Assembly: GCA_015680685.1 (NCBI GenBank)
Contig: MNCI01003793.1
Coordinates: 174,457-238,456, forward strand
DNA: 64,000 bases
Source of the DNA: Gnetum montanum
Taxonomy: Eukaryota > Streptophyta > Gnetopsida > Gnetales > Gnetaceae
Direction of reading: 5' to 3'
Below, piece after piece: positions 21,243 through 32,640 of the stretch; the stretch's first letter is position 1; the number at the start of each line of letters is the position of its first letter. The notes beneath the pieces were generated by a model. That model searched no databases, was not told the origin of the DNA, and saw only the letters and a program-made list of their open reading frames with translations. Made by a program: the position numbers and the translations under genes.

Positions 21243-24022
21243 TCATGTGGTTCCAGGTGGTGGTGGCTCCTCCATGGGTTGTTTCCCCTTGTCTTGTGCT
21301 CCAGGTTTTGAAATTTGATGACGTTGAAGTAGTGCCTGCAGCTTTTCCTCTTCCATTCAGGGATCCTGTGCTATCCATGCTAATGGTCCAATGTTTGATG
21401 GAGTCAGCACCTCCCATGGACATGGTAGTTACAAGAACATCTTATTTTCTTTGACATACTAACCACAAACAACCATCGTTCCTCCTCATAAGCTCTAGCT
21501 TTATCCTTGTACTCTTGAAAATTTGTAAGCCACTGAGCCAAGTTCACTACAACATCTTTTTATCCTTGGTAGCTTGCTTTAACCACCTCTAGTTTAGAAT
21601 TTGCAACTTCTAGCTTCTACAAATGTTTTCTTGTGCTCTACAAGTTCTACTTCATATTTGGCATAGATGGTAGCTACCTACCCCTCAAGCTCTATTCTCA
21701 AGTGCCCTACTGTTAACATGGCTAGATTGGCATACTATAGGTTTGCCAATTCCATGTACTCTATGAGGTCTTGAATCTATAGGTCCTAGCTTTTAAGTTC
21801 CACCTGGTGGAAAAATGCATATGTGTTTAATATGGATTGCCAATAAGTGTGTTGAGCACTAAAAATGTTGATGTGGGCCTTGGCCATATGGATCTCCTTC
21901 TTGATGATTTTCTTATATATCCCCACTTAGTCTTAGGAATGCTCCTTTAACTTTTCGTGCCACTTGGCCTCATTTTGCCATGCGCTTATTTCGATGGTCA
22001 TATTCTGACAGATTGCACGTACCTCCTCCATTGAGAAGGTTCGATTTTCTCTAGCCAAATGGTTCATATCTTGATTGACCTTGATCAATTGTTCTCGTAG
22101 TTGTTGAAAGTTTTCTTTGAGAACATTCTTCTGTTTCTCCATAGTGGTCAATTAAAGATTGTCATTAGCGAACTATTTATTCTCCTCTTGTAAGGCTATG
22201 AGTGCCTTAGCATGTGTGTAGGTTTGTGCTTATGCCTTGGAGGCACCCCAGTCAGCCTTCTCTTTCTCCTCCACCACTCTCTTATTGTCCACCAACAATT
22301 TTTTGAGTTTCTTGGTCCTAAAGGTGTCCAGCTGGTCTGTAGGAATGAATTGGGAGGGGTCCTGTTATGTATCGTGTAGGGTTACGAGCCTTTCATGGAG
22401 TCTTGCTAACTCTTCTTCTACGTGCTCAGCCTTGATCTCTATCATGACTAGCTTTCCCTTGGTAGAGATTAGGTTTGATTGTGCTACCGTGACATCTTGT
22501 GGGATGTTGAACAAGGATGTCATTACTTGTCCTATTTGCAACAACCGATCAAGCACATCCTCATGCTCCATAGGAGTCATTGAGGGACCGGCCAATGTTT
22601 GAGCATCACGTGCTCCTATGAAGTCTACCGGTGGCACAATAGGAACATTGAAGGATTCTTTGATGTGATTTGTGCCCACTTCTGTAGCTCTTGCTACATC
22701 TTGGTGCTGCATGACCACCACTGTGGCCCCTTCACTAGTCTTGAGTTGCACATGAAAAGATGCAACGTTTCCTTAAACCTGTTATGACAAATTAGTCGCC
22801 CCTCTTCCTTTTTGAATGGACACCTCCCCCATGTGCGATCTATAGAGACAGTGGGCCATACGATATCATTAATGACGCAAAAGAGATTAGCATCATCATG
22901 ACTCCCCCAACTGACCATCTTAGCGATGGTCCTGAGATGGCTTATCGACGATTGATAATCCTATGATGGTGGTGGTTGGCCCTACTTCTTATTGTTAACT
23001 AGGCCTTGAGCTTGGGAGTTAGCTAGGTTTTGTAGTTTGAGTTGTAGTGGGCCCCACCATTTGTTCTTGCTCTTGCTTTGGCTTTGGCTCTAGTGTCTCA
23101 CCAGTAGTTTTTGTTGGAGCTAGTGGCTTCAGTAGTTGAATGAATGAAGCATTTTGGGCTCTTTTGGGGACATCATTGGTATACCCTAGAATTCTAGCAT
23201 GCTTGCATAGCTTCCTGATGAGACAAGGGAAGGGCAACGTGAACTTTCCTGTCTTGTGTTCTTTGAACCACCTTAAGATCTCCATGAGATATAAATGGGG
23301 CAGGTTAGCATTAATCTTTTCCATCAATATCACACTTCCTCTTGCCATATATGTTGAAATCCTGTTTAATCCTTTTGTGGGGAAGATGTGATAAGTACCA
23401 ATCTTGAAGTAGATTCTCTCTTCCAACGTCAATTCTCCATATATCTTATCTTCTTTACTATATGCCCTATCCAAAATTTTTTTTGCACATCTGTGTCGAA
23501 GTGAGTGGATAGGTGAGTAACTTTTGGCCCCGTACTCAGAAGGTTTAACACTTCCGAAATGGCCTTGGTGGAAAAATCGACAGACACACCACAAATGTCA
23601 ATTGTGGTGCCTCCTTCCTTATTGTGCCAAAACTAGTATGTTTCTTCCAGGTACCAAGCACCACTTTTGGAGAGGATAGGTCATAATGGGGACCCTTTGA
23701 GTAGGTCCCTGATGGCCTCAAGAGAAAATTTTGTGAAGGGTTTGAATTTCAATTCCACAATCACTGCAGCTAATCTGGACCTTTCATGGATGGCCTGAAC
23801 ACACTTCGGGGACAACGTGAGGTGTTGTCCATATTCAAGCACTGTAGCAGCTCCTCCTTCTACTTGTCCCAATTGTATAGTAGTAGGAGTCTCTTGATGA
23901 ATACTGGAGGATTGCACCTCTTGCTCTATATGTTGTTCGGTAGATGCCTATCCTCTACCTCTCCTAGGTCACTTAGATGCACCTTGAGAGGGATCTTCTT
24001 GTTGCCCACGCTTTGGGGTCAT
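21243..24022 (-). pseudogene. Element D ORF3 (plant-transposon-protein-like plus coiled coil)
   Basis: ATG 24022 (MTPKRGQQEDPSQG) follows a perfect GTGTGATTGCAG acceptor. The block 23594-23019 is the longest open part: GVSVDFSTKAISEVLNLP just upstream in another frame, then LTLEERIYFKIGTYH, LMEKINANLPHLYLMEI and LPFPCLIRKLCKHARI. The order and residues recall the 'putative plant transposon protein' family. Next come VVMQHQDVARATEVG (about 22715) and a long heptad-type region (22350-21600), for example LKENFQQLREQLIKVNQDM. The C-terminal box has PCPWEVLTPSNIG, MEEEKLQALL and PPPPGTT, then stop TGA (21245-21243). Fewer stops remain than in B, but frameshifts are present. Confidence 0.6.
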
Positions 24023-24052
24023 CTGCAATCACACAAAGCCAATCATTAGTAA
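24023..24052 (-). promoter_or_regulatory. Branch point and 3' splice site before the D ORF3 ATG
   Basis: The minus strand reads TTACTAATGATTGGCTTTG then TGTGATTGCAG directly followed by ATG. CTAAT lies a plausible distance from the AG, with a T/G-rich run between. This is the best-preserved copy of the motif seen in A, B and C. Confidence 0.6.
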
Positions 24053-24541
24053 GGTTTCTTACCAAAGTTAAGTTATACCTTTCTCCTTGCCTAAATGAAT
24101 TTGTTTTTTATTCCATGTAATTTAAAGTTAGAAATTTTTATGGAAATATTCCCAAAAGGTTTTAATATTTGGCCCACTCTGCTTAGGTGGTTTCAAAGTT
24201 TAATTTCTTGATATAGATAAGGAGATGAAATTTTTTTTGGCACATGTTTATTAGTTTTATAACTAATTACCCTTGATAGTGTCTTTTGGGAAATGAAACA
24301 TTTTAAAAAAATTTATATGTAATTCAACGTGTACCCCTTCCCCACGACTAAGCTAAACACTTTAGGTTCAAGTAGGTTCAAACAGAATGAAAATCAAAGC
24401 GCTAGTGAGCAAGTTATGGCTGGTAGATCGAGAGGTGCGCAAGTCACAAGTCGTAGAAGAAAATTTGAAAAACTCCCCCATGTGAATAGTTGCAAATGAT
24501 GTTGACATACATGGGGGGTGGGGGTGGGGGATAGGGTTTCA

Positions 24542-24602
24542 TATATATAGATTCTAAGGATGCAATATCGTGTACCCGCTAGCGGGGACCCGATATCTTG
24601 GT
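24542..24602 (-). promoter_or_regulatory. Internal U3-like promoter module of D, upstream of ORF3
   Basis: The minus strand reads GATATCGGGTCCCCGCTAGC, GGGTACACGATATTGC, then TATATATA at 24549-24542. The D LTR U3 has GATATCGGGTACATGATATC. The match is to D's own repeat type and not to the GATGAGGCC type of B and C. It lies about 520 bases before the ORF3 ATG. Confidence 0.5.
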
Positions 24603-25939
24603 CTTTCGAGCATAGGGTACTTAGAAAAATTTATAAATTTTTGAAACTCCAAGGTATAAACTAAGGACTTTTGGTTAATGTAAAGGGCCTAGTGTAATAT
24701 AAACTAGGCCTGAAGGCACAAAATGTATAATGGTATAAAATCTAACAATGAAAGTCATGAAGAGGAGGAAAAAGGACATGTGTTGGCTCATAGGAACATT
24801 TGAACTGGAAGGATGATAAGGGAAAGAAGAACGTTGGTAATACTTGGAGGGTATAAGATGATGTGTGGGAGATGTGTTATGAGTGCAAATTACAAAAGTC
24901 ATGCAAGTGGGTCCTCCCCAAAGTAGGTTCTAACTTATAATGCCCTTGCGTAATCACACCTTAAAATGTCTATAGGCACTAAAAGGGTTAAATGTAATCC
25001 ATACTGATTTTACAAAACACACACATGTAGATATCACCATGATGAGATATGAATCCCATGCTACCCGAGTTATGAGTCACAATTACATGAATAGCAAGGA
25101 GAGGCGAATCGTAGAAGGGATTGCAAAGATTGGAACATGAGGTAACTGACTCAAGGCACAATTGAATCCTGCGTGTAAGACATGATTAGTGTGTCATTAA
25201 CCCGTCACTTCAAAATTAGGACCAAGTCCATTCCTCTTATTAGTGACATCGCATTGCTTCATCCAATGTTGGACAACCATAAGAGCACCATGATAGTAAG
25301 GCATACAATCACTTGGCATTTTGTTCAAGAGAGGAGTGATTTTGCTTTGTGGCACTCATTTTTTTGATGAACTTACTCCAAAGAAGCCACCTACCTTCAG
25401 GCATGGATGCATGTCTTTCCAAAGGGACCCCCTAGAATAGCATTTTTTTCTGGTTGAGTGCTTTTTGATTACTCTTACTCCCATTTTTCATTAGATCCAC
25501 AAGGATCTTAATACAACCAAGTTGCATGATAACTCCTACAAATGTCACCAAAGAGAATCCACAAGTCCCCTTGATGTCACATCCTAACCATTCCCTCTTG
25601 GTCCATCCTTCTTTGTTCTAGGTACAATAACACAAAATTACTTTAGGTTTTAATGATTAGGAATATCATTGTACCCAAGGCAAAACCCCTTATTAATAGA
25701 ATGGGTGGGTGGATGTTATGGGCTTGTTGTCCACAAAATGAGTCACCTGAGACTTGATTGCATAAAACAACACCTCAACTAATAGTTTACATGAGTGTTT
25801 TATTTATAGATGTGATTACTAAGATAAAGAGACAAAAAGATAAAATAATAAATTGAAAAATGAAAAATTGGAAAACAAAAAATTGTAAAATTAAAGAAAA
25901 ATAAAAATATTTATTAATCTTGCTTATTAGAATGGAGGA

Positions 25940-26490
25940 TACCCCCCATAACTAAATAGTTGAGCATAGCTGGGATTAATAAATGAAAGGTTGGAATCCT
26001 TGCATGTTGGAAATATTGGGACCTAGTCATACATACCCCATTGGGGTTCACACACTTGATTAGAGTTGACATAGTGGGGCAAGTTATAAGATGTGGTTAA
26101 TTTATAAGGAGTTGACCCGCTATGGTACTTGCGACTGTAAGATGGTATGCAAGGATCGATATGTCTCCCTATGTGGCTATATTCATTGGGCTACATAGTT
26201 GTTGGATTATTGCTTGGTGGCCCAGATAAAGTAACATGAGGCATTGGGTTCGAAGAGGAAGATGCACCACAGTGTTGGACTTGTGCTGAGTTGGTGGATG
26301 CAGTGGTTTCTGAATTGTGTTGTCTCTTCTTACGGTCATGCCAAAAGAAGGGGTGTCTTTGATGTTGAAGAGAGTTCCCACTACTATTGTTGGTAGAAGC
26401 ACAAGTAATATTCTTGGGTGGTTGCTATGGTGCAAACCCTTCTAGAACACTTGGTGGTGATGTAGAATGAGGTGAAGGATGAGAATGTTG
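25940..26490 (-). pseudogene. Gag/pro-rich fragment of element D (uncertain)
   Basis: A minus-strand frame runs from about 26480 to 25940, rich in Pro, Ser, Asn, Gln and His (for example CGASSSSNPMPHVTLSGPP and YSHIGRHIDPCIPSY). It ends in SYAQLFSYGGYPPF and two stops, just where the T-rich spacer begins. Its composition is like the linker between gag and PR in A and B, but I cannot align it confidently. If it is that linker, D lost nearly all of pol. Confidence 0.35.
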
Positions 26491-27200
26491 AAATTGAATC
26501 ACCAAGGCAATACACTTTAAAATAATGAAGCCATTTCAGTTATCTTAAAATACCAAAGATTTTTCTAGATTCTCTATGCTCAAAACAAGAAATTTCATTA
26601 AGACATTACTATTAAATTATTCTTGAGGCTTTTCAAGAACATAAGCTCTTCTATGGAAAATCTTAATAGGAGTCTAATATTGCGCAAAAACAGAGCTATA
26701 AAAGAAACCTAGGAAAAATCCCAAAATTAAATGTCAAGCACAATGCTATCTAAACCATTAGCTAAGCAACCAAAACAAAATGGGAAGAAATGAACTCACA
26801 GGATTAAAACAAAGTAGCTGAATTGATAAATTAGCAAGCCATTTTATAAGCTTCAATATCTTCTTCTTGATTTGCCTCCTCCCATAATTTTACGCTTGAA
26901 ACTTTTTTATAATGATTTCAGGGTAGTTATAGTCATCATGAGAAGTAGAGGTTAGTTGCAAACATTATGGGGGTTGGTTGTAACTACCATAGAAAAATAG
27001 GTATAGTTGCCATGTATCCCATTTGGTGGTTATAGCATCATGGGAAATTAAAATTCGGTTGTAACCATAAGGGAAGTTACAACCACTATTGAGGAATTTA
27101 CAACTACCATGGTAGTAAAAATTGACAAGTGTTCAATTCACATAAATATTGTATTTGCCAAATGTCTCATTCACATAGGACATTAAATAACCACCCTTAC
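26490..27200 (-). repeat. Family H probable LTR fragment (copy 1)
   Basis: Reverse-complemented, this matches about 62370 down to 61700. Shared blocks include CTATGAGTTCATTTCTTCCC-like sequence, GCAATATTAGACTCCTATTA and TTCCATAGAAGAGCTCATG-like sequence. Upstream of a TATA-like region lie repeated TTGTAACTACCATGG-type half-palindromes (26930-27120). It was separated from 19974-20188 by element D. Confidence 0.6.
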
Positions 27201-27231
27201 AACATAGCCATACATATATACATATGTTAAT

Positions 27232-27254
27232 TATATATATATATATATATATAT
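27232..27254. repeat. AT dinucleotide microsatellite
   Basis: An uninterrupted (AT)n run of about 23 bases, preceded by imperfect CATATATACATATG. Confidence 0.95.
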
Positions 27255-27419
27255 GACCACAAACAACCATAATAATCATGTTGGCCTACAAATCCCAATC
27301 TCTCTCACTCCATTTTGCATCAACGATCAATCAAATTTACGTGTACACAAATTCAATTAAGAGGCTTTTTGTTTTGTTTTTTTTTTCAATTATATTGAGT
27401 GCATAACAAAGTGAACTTG

Positions 27420-28010
27420 ATACGAGGACGTATGGGCTTTTATGTTAGCAAATAATAATTATAATAATGACCGATTTTGTTTGCGTCTGCGCTTGCATTC
27501 ATGACGATGGTATCCGAAATTCGCGATAACGAAGTCTTCGTTGTCGTGAATGTCATCGCTGTTAGGACTGCATCCGTAGCTGAGAATAAACCAGAGCGCT
27601 TAGACGAGGCTCACCGTGATGGCATTCTGGCCTTTTTCTTGGCCTTGGCCTCGACAGCTACTGTTGCTGCTGAGCGTATCGGCCTCGTACACACGCACCT
27701 GCAGCTGAGAATCCAGATCCCGCTTGGCGAACTCTGCCATGCCTTCCACTGATATCACGCATCGCTTCGTCTCTGGTGTTATAATACTCAGATGCCATAC
27801 AGTATGCAGTGACAACTCCTGTAGAGTCTCCTGCAACGAGCCTCAGCTCCGTGCTGAACCAACCAAACCTGTAACTGTTCTTCCTCTGAAATTTGGTGCC
27901 TGATTTTTGTCGAGCTTGAGGTGCCAGATTTGGCCATTTTCAGAAATAGTGAAGTGATCACGGGCAAACAGAATAGCGAAATTCTCATTGTGCTTTTGCT
28001 GGAGTTTTAA
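27420..28010 (-). other. CpG-rich segment, possible gene fragment of unknown identity
   Basis: I count about 26 CpG dinucleotides between 27477 and 27860, while the surrounding kilobases have very few. Minus-strand frames read NENFAILFARDHFTISENG and IWHLKLDKNQAPNFRG (about 27985-27880). After an apparent frame change come TPETKRCVISVEGMAEFAKR and DLDSQLQVRVYEADTLSS (about 27786-27670). A plus-strand ORF (27477-27752) also exists. I recognise no family. It may be a captured or degenerate host exon, or a recent insertion not yet depleted by methylation decay. Minus is favoured only because its residues look more protein-like. Confidence 0.4.
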
Positions 28011-28379
28011 TTAACAGAATTCAACTCAGGTCCAACCCTCATACTTAGTGTTACCTATGTTTTTGGGTTTCTCACCGAAACAAATCTCAATAATCCTGGG
28101 AAGCAGCATTTAAAGCATGCCAAGTATGTTTTAGAACATGAGCTGAGTTATGAATATCCAACAAAAATAATTCCCCATATCCCAATACATCTTTTAAAAA
28201 TAATTGATAACCGGCCGGCAATGCCATGCGACATAATTAATTTTTTTTTCTTAATTGCTTACCAAAGCTTTCTCATCACACATAGTCATAAGTGCAAGTA
28301 TCATTGAGATATATTCCTTTGAACCTTATTTCCTAAGAGCAAATTTCCAGCCTTCATGTTGATTCAAAATCTTTTTAAG

Positions 28380-30262
28380 CTCTTAAATATTGGATTTGAA
28401 TTGAATATTTCTTAGCAATGATCATCACTGCTCCATCAGATGGTAGAAATGTGCCAACAAATAGTAGTAAAAGCAACCTTTTTCTCATTCATATTAGACT
28501 CCACAAAATCCACACAATCAATAATAGAATCCATATCAAATGCATTTTCTTCAGCATCAAATAAAATTTCATCATTACAAATAGAATTCATCCTTACAAT
28601 CTCCTTAAAACTAGGAAGCTTTAATGAAGAATTCAAGTTACCAACGTCACTAACAATAATAGTGGATAATAACATAACCTTATGATTTCCTTGCCTTATA
28701 GTATAATTATTATTCTATCCATCAAAATAGCCTTATTATCATAATTCCATGATCTACCAAATACACCAATAGGAAATACATTACAAAGAATCTAATCATG
28801 AAAATCTCCAATGGAATAATCAATAAGCTACTATTTTCTAACTTTCTTATAATGATTCTTCATTAACCAATGTACTTTATATGGATTAGGGTGAGAAATT
28901 TTAGCTAAATGCGATGAGTTCATAGCCTTGGTAGCAATCACATTTTCTTATGCTCTACCATCAATGAACACACTCAAGGAATGACTTTTAACATCACAAT
29001 GAGTTCAAAATAAACGCTTCCTCATAACATCCTCATTGGTACTAACATGTCCAACACAAGTACAACTATTCAACTCACTTTGATCAACAATGTACAAAGG
29101 ATCAAGTTCACATACCTTCTTTGAAGATTCAGGCTCACCCTCTTGCAAAGTTTTAATTTCCCTACCCTTAGAGGAATTCTTCTTTGGCTTTGTGCAGTGT
29201 CATTTTTTATGATGTAATTCACCACAATTATAACATAAATCTTTACCTTGATCTTTATCTCTTGGAGATTGTTTCCTTTTTCTTTCTCTACTTAGAGAAG
29301 TAGATTCCCTTTCCTTCTTCTTTTGTGCATCTTTACCATCCTCTTTGAATGATTTCCTTGACTTTTGAGTTGTGTCTTTCTTATTCTTTTTCTTGTAATA
29401 TTTTTCCTTCCTTAAGCCAAACTTTGTGATTTTCATTTTAGCCTTAAGGGAAATATCATAGGCTTCATCAAGTGTATTAGGCTCATAGAATGCTTATTTT
29501 TGTTGATATTACATCCTTAATCCACTAATGAAGTTAGAAGCTTGTTCATACTTATTACAATGAACATCAATCTTTTTCAAAGCTTTAAAAATTTTAACAT
29601 AATAATTTTTTACCTCTTGATCTTCTTGTTTGAGAAATTTCATCTTCTTAATGGCTTCATGATGGAAGTATGTCTTCTTAAATATTTTCTTTTATCATGA
29701 ATTTCATGAGTTTCCAACTATCAATAAGTCTTTTATGTTCTTCAAAGTATTTGAGACATTCCTTGTTCTACCATTTGGCTATTAATCCTTTAAGTTTACT
29801 CTCAACAACATGATTAATTAACTCATACAAATTTTCCCAACAAGAAAATACTTATTCACAACTCTAAGTCAAGAAGGCAAGAAATTTGTATGCACCTTTA
29901 AAGATGGGAATATTGACAAGGAACTCTTAAAGCACTTTTTAAGATCTTTGAAAATTTTTCATCATAATTTTTTTCATTATTATTAAGAAAAGAAAATATT
30001 TGTTTATACTTTTGAGTTCTAGTCTCTTCTCTCCTTTGAGTCCTTTGATCATTTCTTCCTCTTAACCTTTGTAAAGATACAAAAGGATTCTCCTCTTAAA
30101 TCTCCTCTTCATTTCTTCTTAAAGTTTCTGCAAAATCTTGGCATCTATGGATCATTACTTGGGAAGCACTTCTTGCATCTCAACCACAAAAACCTTAAAG
30201 GAGTCTTTTAGCTTTTGAACATCTTATTTAAGTTGTTGATTAGTCTCATTCTTAGGAGCCAT
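28380..30262 (-). pseudogene. Element E gag-PR pseudogene
   Basis: ATG 30262 starts MAPKNETNQQLK. The gag middle is broken by many stops. A Lys/Arg-rich segment (29436-29230) leads to the zinc knuckle CYNCGELHHKKWHC, an exact CX2CX4HX4C, at about 29237-29196. The protease region follows: HSLSVFIDGRA (about 29000-28960), AMNSSHLAKISHPNPYK, then GVFGRSWNYDNKAILMD (about 28770-28720). This is the VIDGGSCEN...HPNPYKL...LLGRPWQFD pattern of chromovirus-type proteases (family knowledge). A charged block (28675-28440) corresponds to the variable region before RT. RT is not present. Confidence 0.65.
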
Positions 30263-30577
30263 ACCTTTCATAAATCTAAAGGTAAAATCTTAAACCAATA
30301 GGATGAGATCTTCAAAAAATTCCTTTTAATTCAAGGTAATAAGTTACTAAACCCTAACATAAAGTGTAATGAAGATGTAATTTACTTCAAGCTCTAGTAT
30401 TTCAAGTAAATGGATGCTCAATTAGCAAAAAGAAACTTAACCTTATAAGATTCAAGCAATGTTTATCACTCTTAGTTTCTCCAAATCCTTAGTGGTTGTA
30501 AAGCTTCAAAATTCTTTAAAACTTCTTCAAAATCTTGATGAAGATCACTAGTTTATGTGTGGATTCCTTCGAATGGA

Positions 30578-30591
30578 GTGCTTTGATATCA
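30578..30591 (-). promoter_or_regulatory. Element E primer binding site (initiator-Met-like)
   Basis: The minus strand reads TGATATCAAAGCAC, close to the plant initiator-tRNA-Met complement TGGTATCAGAGC, with G-to-A changes. It is three bases from the LTR end CCATATCA. Confidence 0.6.
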
Positions 30592-30594
30592 ATA

Positions 30595-31065
30595 TGATAT
30601 GGATCCTATCTCAATAGATCCCAAAAGGACCCATTTCACAAGTTTCCTAAGAAAATTAATCTTATCAAATAAGAAAAACATAAAGGAATGGAGAAAATTC
30701 TCCCTTTTATTAAGATAACTCTCAAAATGTAGAGAAATACATCAGGATTGAGGAGCCAAGCTCAACTCACGACTCTCTCAAGGATCTTAAAGGTCACACA
30801 TATTATCTCCATATCCTTAATTACTCACCATGAAGCCAAAGCTCAAGACAAGATATTTATAAGAGATTATCTCAGCCTCTCTTAAGTGCTTTCCTTGCCT
30901 ATACTCAAACTCTCTTGCACAATATTTGTCTTTGCACATGCCCTTAAGAGACCTCTTAAATCCCTCACTTAATTCTCTTATCTTATTCTTGCCCAAACTC
31001 AAGCCTTGAACTCTTATTTATAGCTTCTTGGTGTGACATTTCATCTTTCTTTACATTTAAAACTA
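30595..31065 (-). repeat. Element E 5' LTR, partial
   Basis: The 3' end of the LTR (element sense ...GATCCATATCA) is at 30595. A TATA-like TTATAAATATC lies at about 30852-30862. The repeated words TCTCAAGG/CTTAAGAG and CAAGCTC occur around 30760-30980. The LTR continues into the N gap, so its start is unknown. Confidence 0.55.
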
Positions 31066-31901
31066 NNNNNNNNNNNNNNNNNNNNNNNNNNNNNNNNNNN
31101 NNNNNNNNNNNNNNNNNNNNNNNNNNNNNNNNNNNNNNNNNNNNNNNNNNNNNNNNNNNNNNNNNNNNNNNNNNNNNNNNNNNNNNNNNNNNNNNNNNNN
31201 NNNNNNNNNNNNNNNNNNNNNNNNNNNNNNNNNNNNNNNNNNNNNNNNNNNNNNNNNNNNNNNNNNNNNNNNNNNNNNNNNNNNNNNNNNNNNNNNNNNN
31301 NNNNNNNNNNNNNNNNNNNNNNNNNNNNNNNNNNNNNNNNNNNNNNNNNNNNNNNNNNNNNNNNNNNNNNNNNNNNNNNNNNNNNNNNNNNNNNNNNNNN
31401 NNNNNNNNNNNNNNNNNNNNNNNNNNNNNNNNNNNNNNNNNNNNNNNNNNNNNNNNNNNNNNNNNNNNNNNNNNNNNNNNNNNNNNNNNNNNNNNNNNNN
31501 NNNNNNNNNNNNNNNNNNNNNNNNNNNNNNNNNNNNNNNNNNNNNNNNNNNNNNNNNNNNNNNNNNNNNNNNNNNNNNNNNNNNNNNNNNNNNNNNNNNN
31601 NNNNNNNNNNNNNNNNNNNNNNNNNNNNNNNNNNNNNNNNNNNNNNNNNNNNNNNNNNNNNNNNNNNNNNNNNNNNNNNNNNNNNNNNNNNNNNNNNNNN
31701 NNNNNNNNNNNNNNNNNNNNNNNNNNNNNNNNNNNNNNNNNNNNNNNNNNNNNNNNNNNNNNNNNNNNNNNNNNNNNNNNNNNNNNNNNNNNNNNNNNNN
31801 NNNNNNNNNNNNNNNNNNNNNNNNNNNNNNNNNNNNNNNNNNNNNNNNNNNNNNNNNNNNNNNNNNNNNNNNNNNNNNNNNNNNNNNNNNNNNNNNNNNN
31901 N
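31066..31901. other. Assembly gap (836 N)
   Basis: A run of N. Translations that cross it have no meaning. It separates the E LTR from Helitron copy 1. Confidence 1.
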
Positions 31902-32640
31902 TGTACCTTCACATATAAGCAAAGATTGCATTACTTGTTGTAGTAGATAGTTGTTGCACTACTTGTTGCAGTAGATGATTGTTGTTTCTGATCTTGAAGA
32001 GAGTGTTCTTCACCTTCTCTATTGGGACTAATAGCAGCAGGATCCATGTTTCTAAAAATGCATGAATTCCAATATTTCACCTCTTAATCTTGTAACATGA
32101 TGCCTAAGTTCAATATTTTTAAATACTACATCACACGGTAACCGTCATCACCTTAACCATTGCCATGATCGTAACCATAACTATAACCATAATCGTCACT
32201 GTTTATAATAATAATAAATATTCATTATTACTGTAATTGTAACCATCACTATTTATAACAATAATAAATATTCAATATTACCCACCATTTATAATAATAA
32301 ATATTCATTATTACCCACGTCGGGCCCTACACATGAGGGAACACGAAGAGATGAATGGGGAGCCCAAGGATCGGGGGGCATCAATTGAATAGAGATTCAG
32401 CTCCCCTAGAGTGACTCTTTGGCTTCCTTGCATGTGGTGTGTGCATGTGAAGGAATACAAAGATATGAATGGGAAGCTCATGGGTTAGGGAACATTAATC
32501 GAGTAGAGATTCAACTCCCCTACACTGATTCTTTAGTTCTCATGCATGTGGCACATGCACGTGAGGGAATACGAAGAGATAAAACTAAATTGGCACTGTA
32601 ACATATATTTGTAATGCATATTCATTCGTGGAGATATAAA
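31902..32640 (-). mobile_element. Helitron copy 1: first exon and 5' region
   Basis: ATG 32047 (MDPAAISPNREGEEHSLQDQ) matches the first exon of Helitron copy 2 (MDSATIHPNREGEEHSL). Upstream, 32130-32320 has the same GTAACCATCAC / ATAATAATAAATATTCA pattern as 42840-43020. Two units of the 114-bp minisatellite follow, with TGACTCTTTGG-type marks at 32412 and 32526. The coding part continues into the gap. A minisatellite scrap at 40249-40275 suggests this region continued to the right before element A inserted. Confidence 0.6.

Larger units (their letters stand above)
24023..25940 (-). other. Element D pol-ORF3 spacer
   Basis: Non-coding. It shares GTGGGTCCTCCCCAAAGTAG (about 24907) with C (about 49768). 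The element-sense start is a T-rich tract (25830-25930) as in A, B and C. It contains a U3-like GATATCGGG module with a TATA box (24542-24602) and a G-quadruplex-like plus-strand run at 24513-24536. Nothing else is recognisable in 24950-25830. Confidence 0.6.
20189..26490 (-). mobile_element. Element D: 5'-truncated Athila-like retrotransposon
   Basis: From left to right on the plus map: 3' LTR (20189-21047), G-rich plus-strand primer, ORF3 (ends 21243, starts 24022), spacer (24023 to about 25940), then a Pro/Ser/Asn-rich fragment that ends at a junction with family H near 26490. PR, RT, IN, the primer site and the 5' LTR are missing. It is nested in an H element and took part of H with it when its 5' end was lost. 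Confidence 0.75.
28200..31065 (-). mobile_element. Element E: 5' part of a chromovirus-like Ty3/gypsy retrotransposon
   Basis: From right to left there is a partial LTR (31065-30595), a primer site resembling the initiator-Met type, a leader, gag with a CCHC knuckle, a protease-type segment and the beginning of the pre-RT region; coding similarity is lost near 28200. The LTR runs into the assembly gap. It is unrelated to the Athila-like family here and uses a different primer tRNA. Confidence 0.7.

Noticed and set aside
27477-27752. Plus-strand 91-codon ORF in the CpG-rich segment as the real gene
   Set aside because: Possible, but its residues look like a shadow of the minus-strand frame and no start or downstream continuation supports it; left as an unresolved segment.
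30983-31950. Long open frames of about 300 codons on both strands
   Set aside because: They consist almost wholly of N from the assembly gap and have no sequence content.
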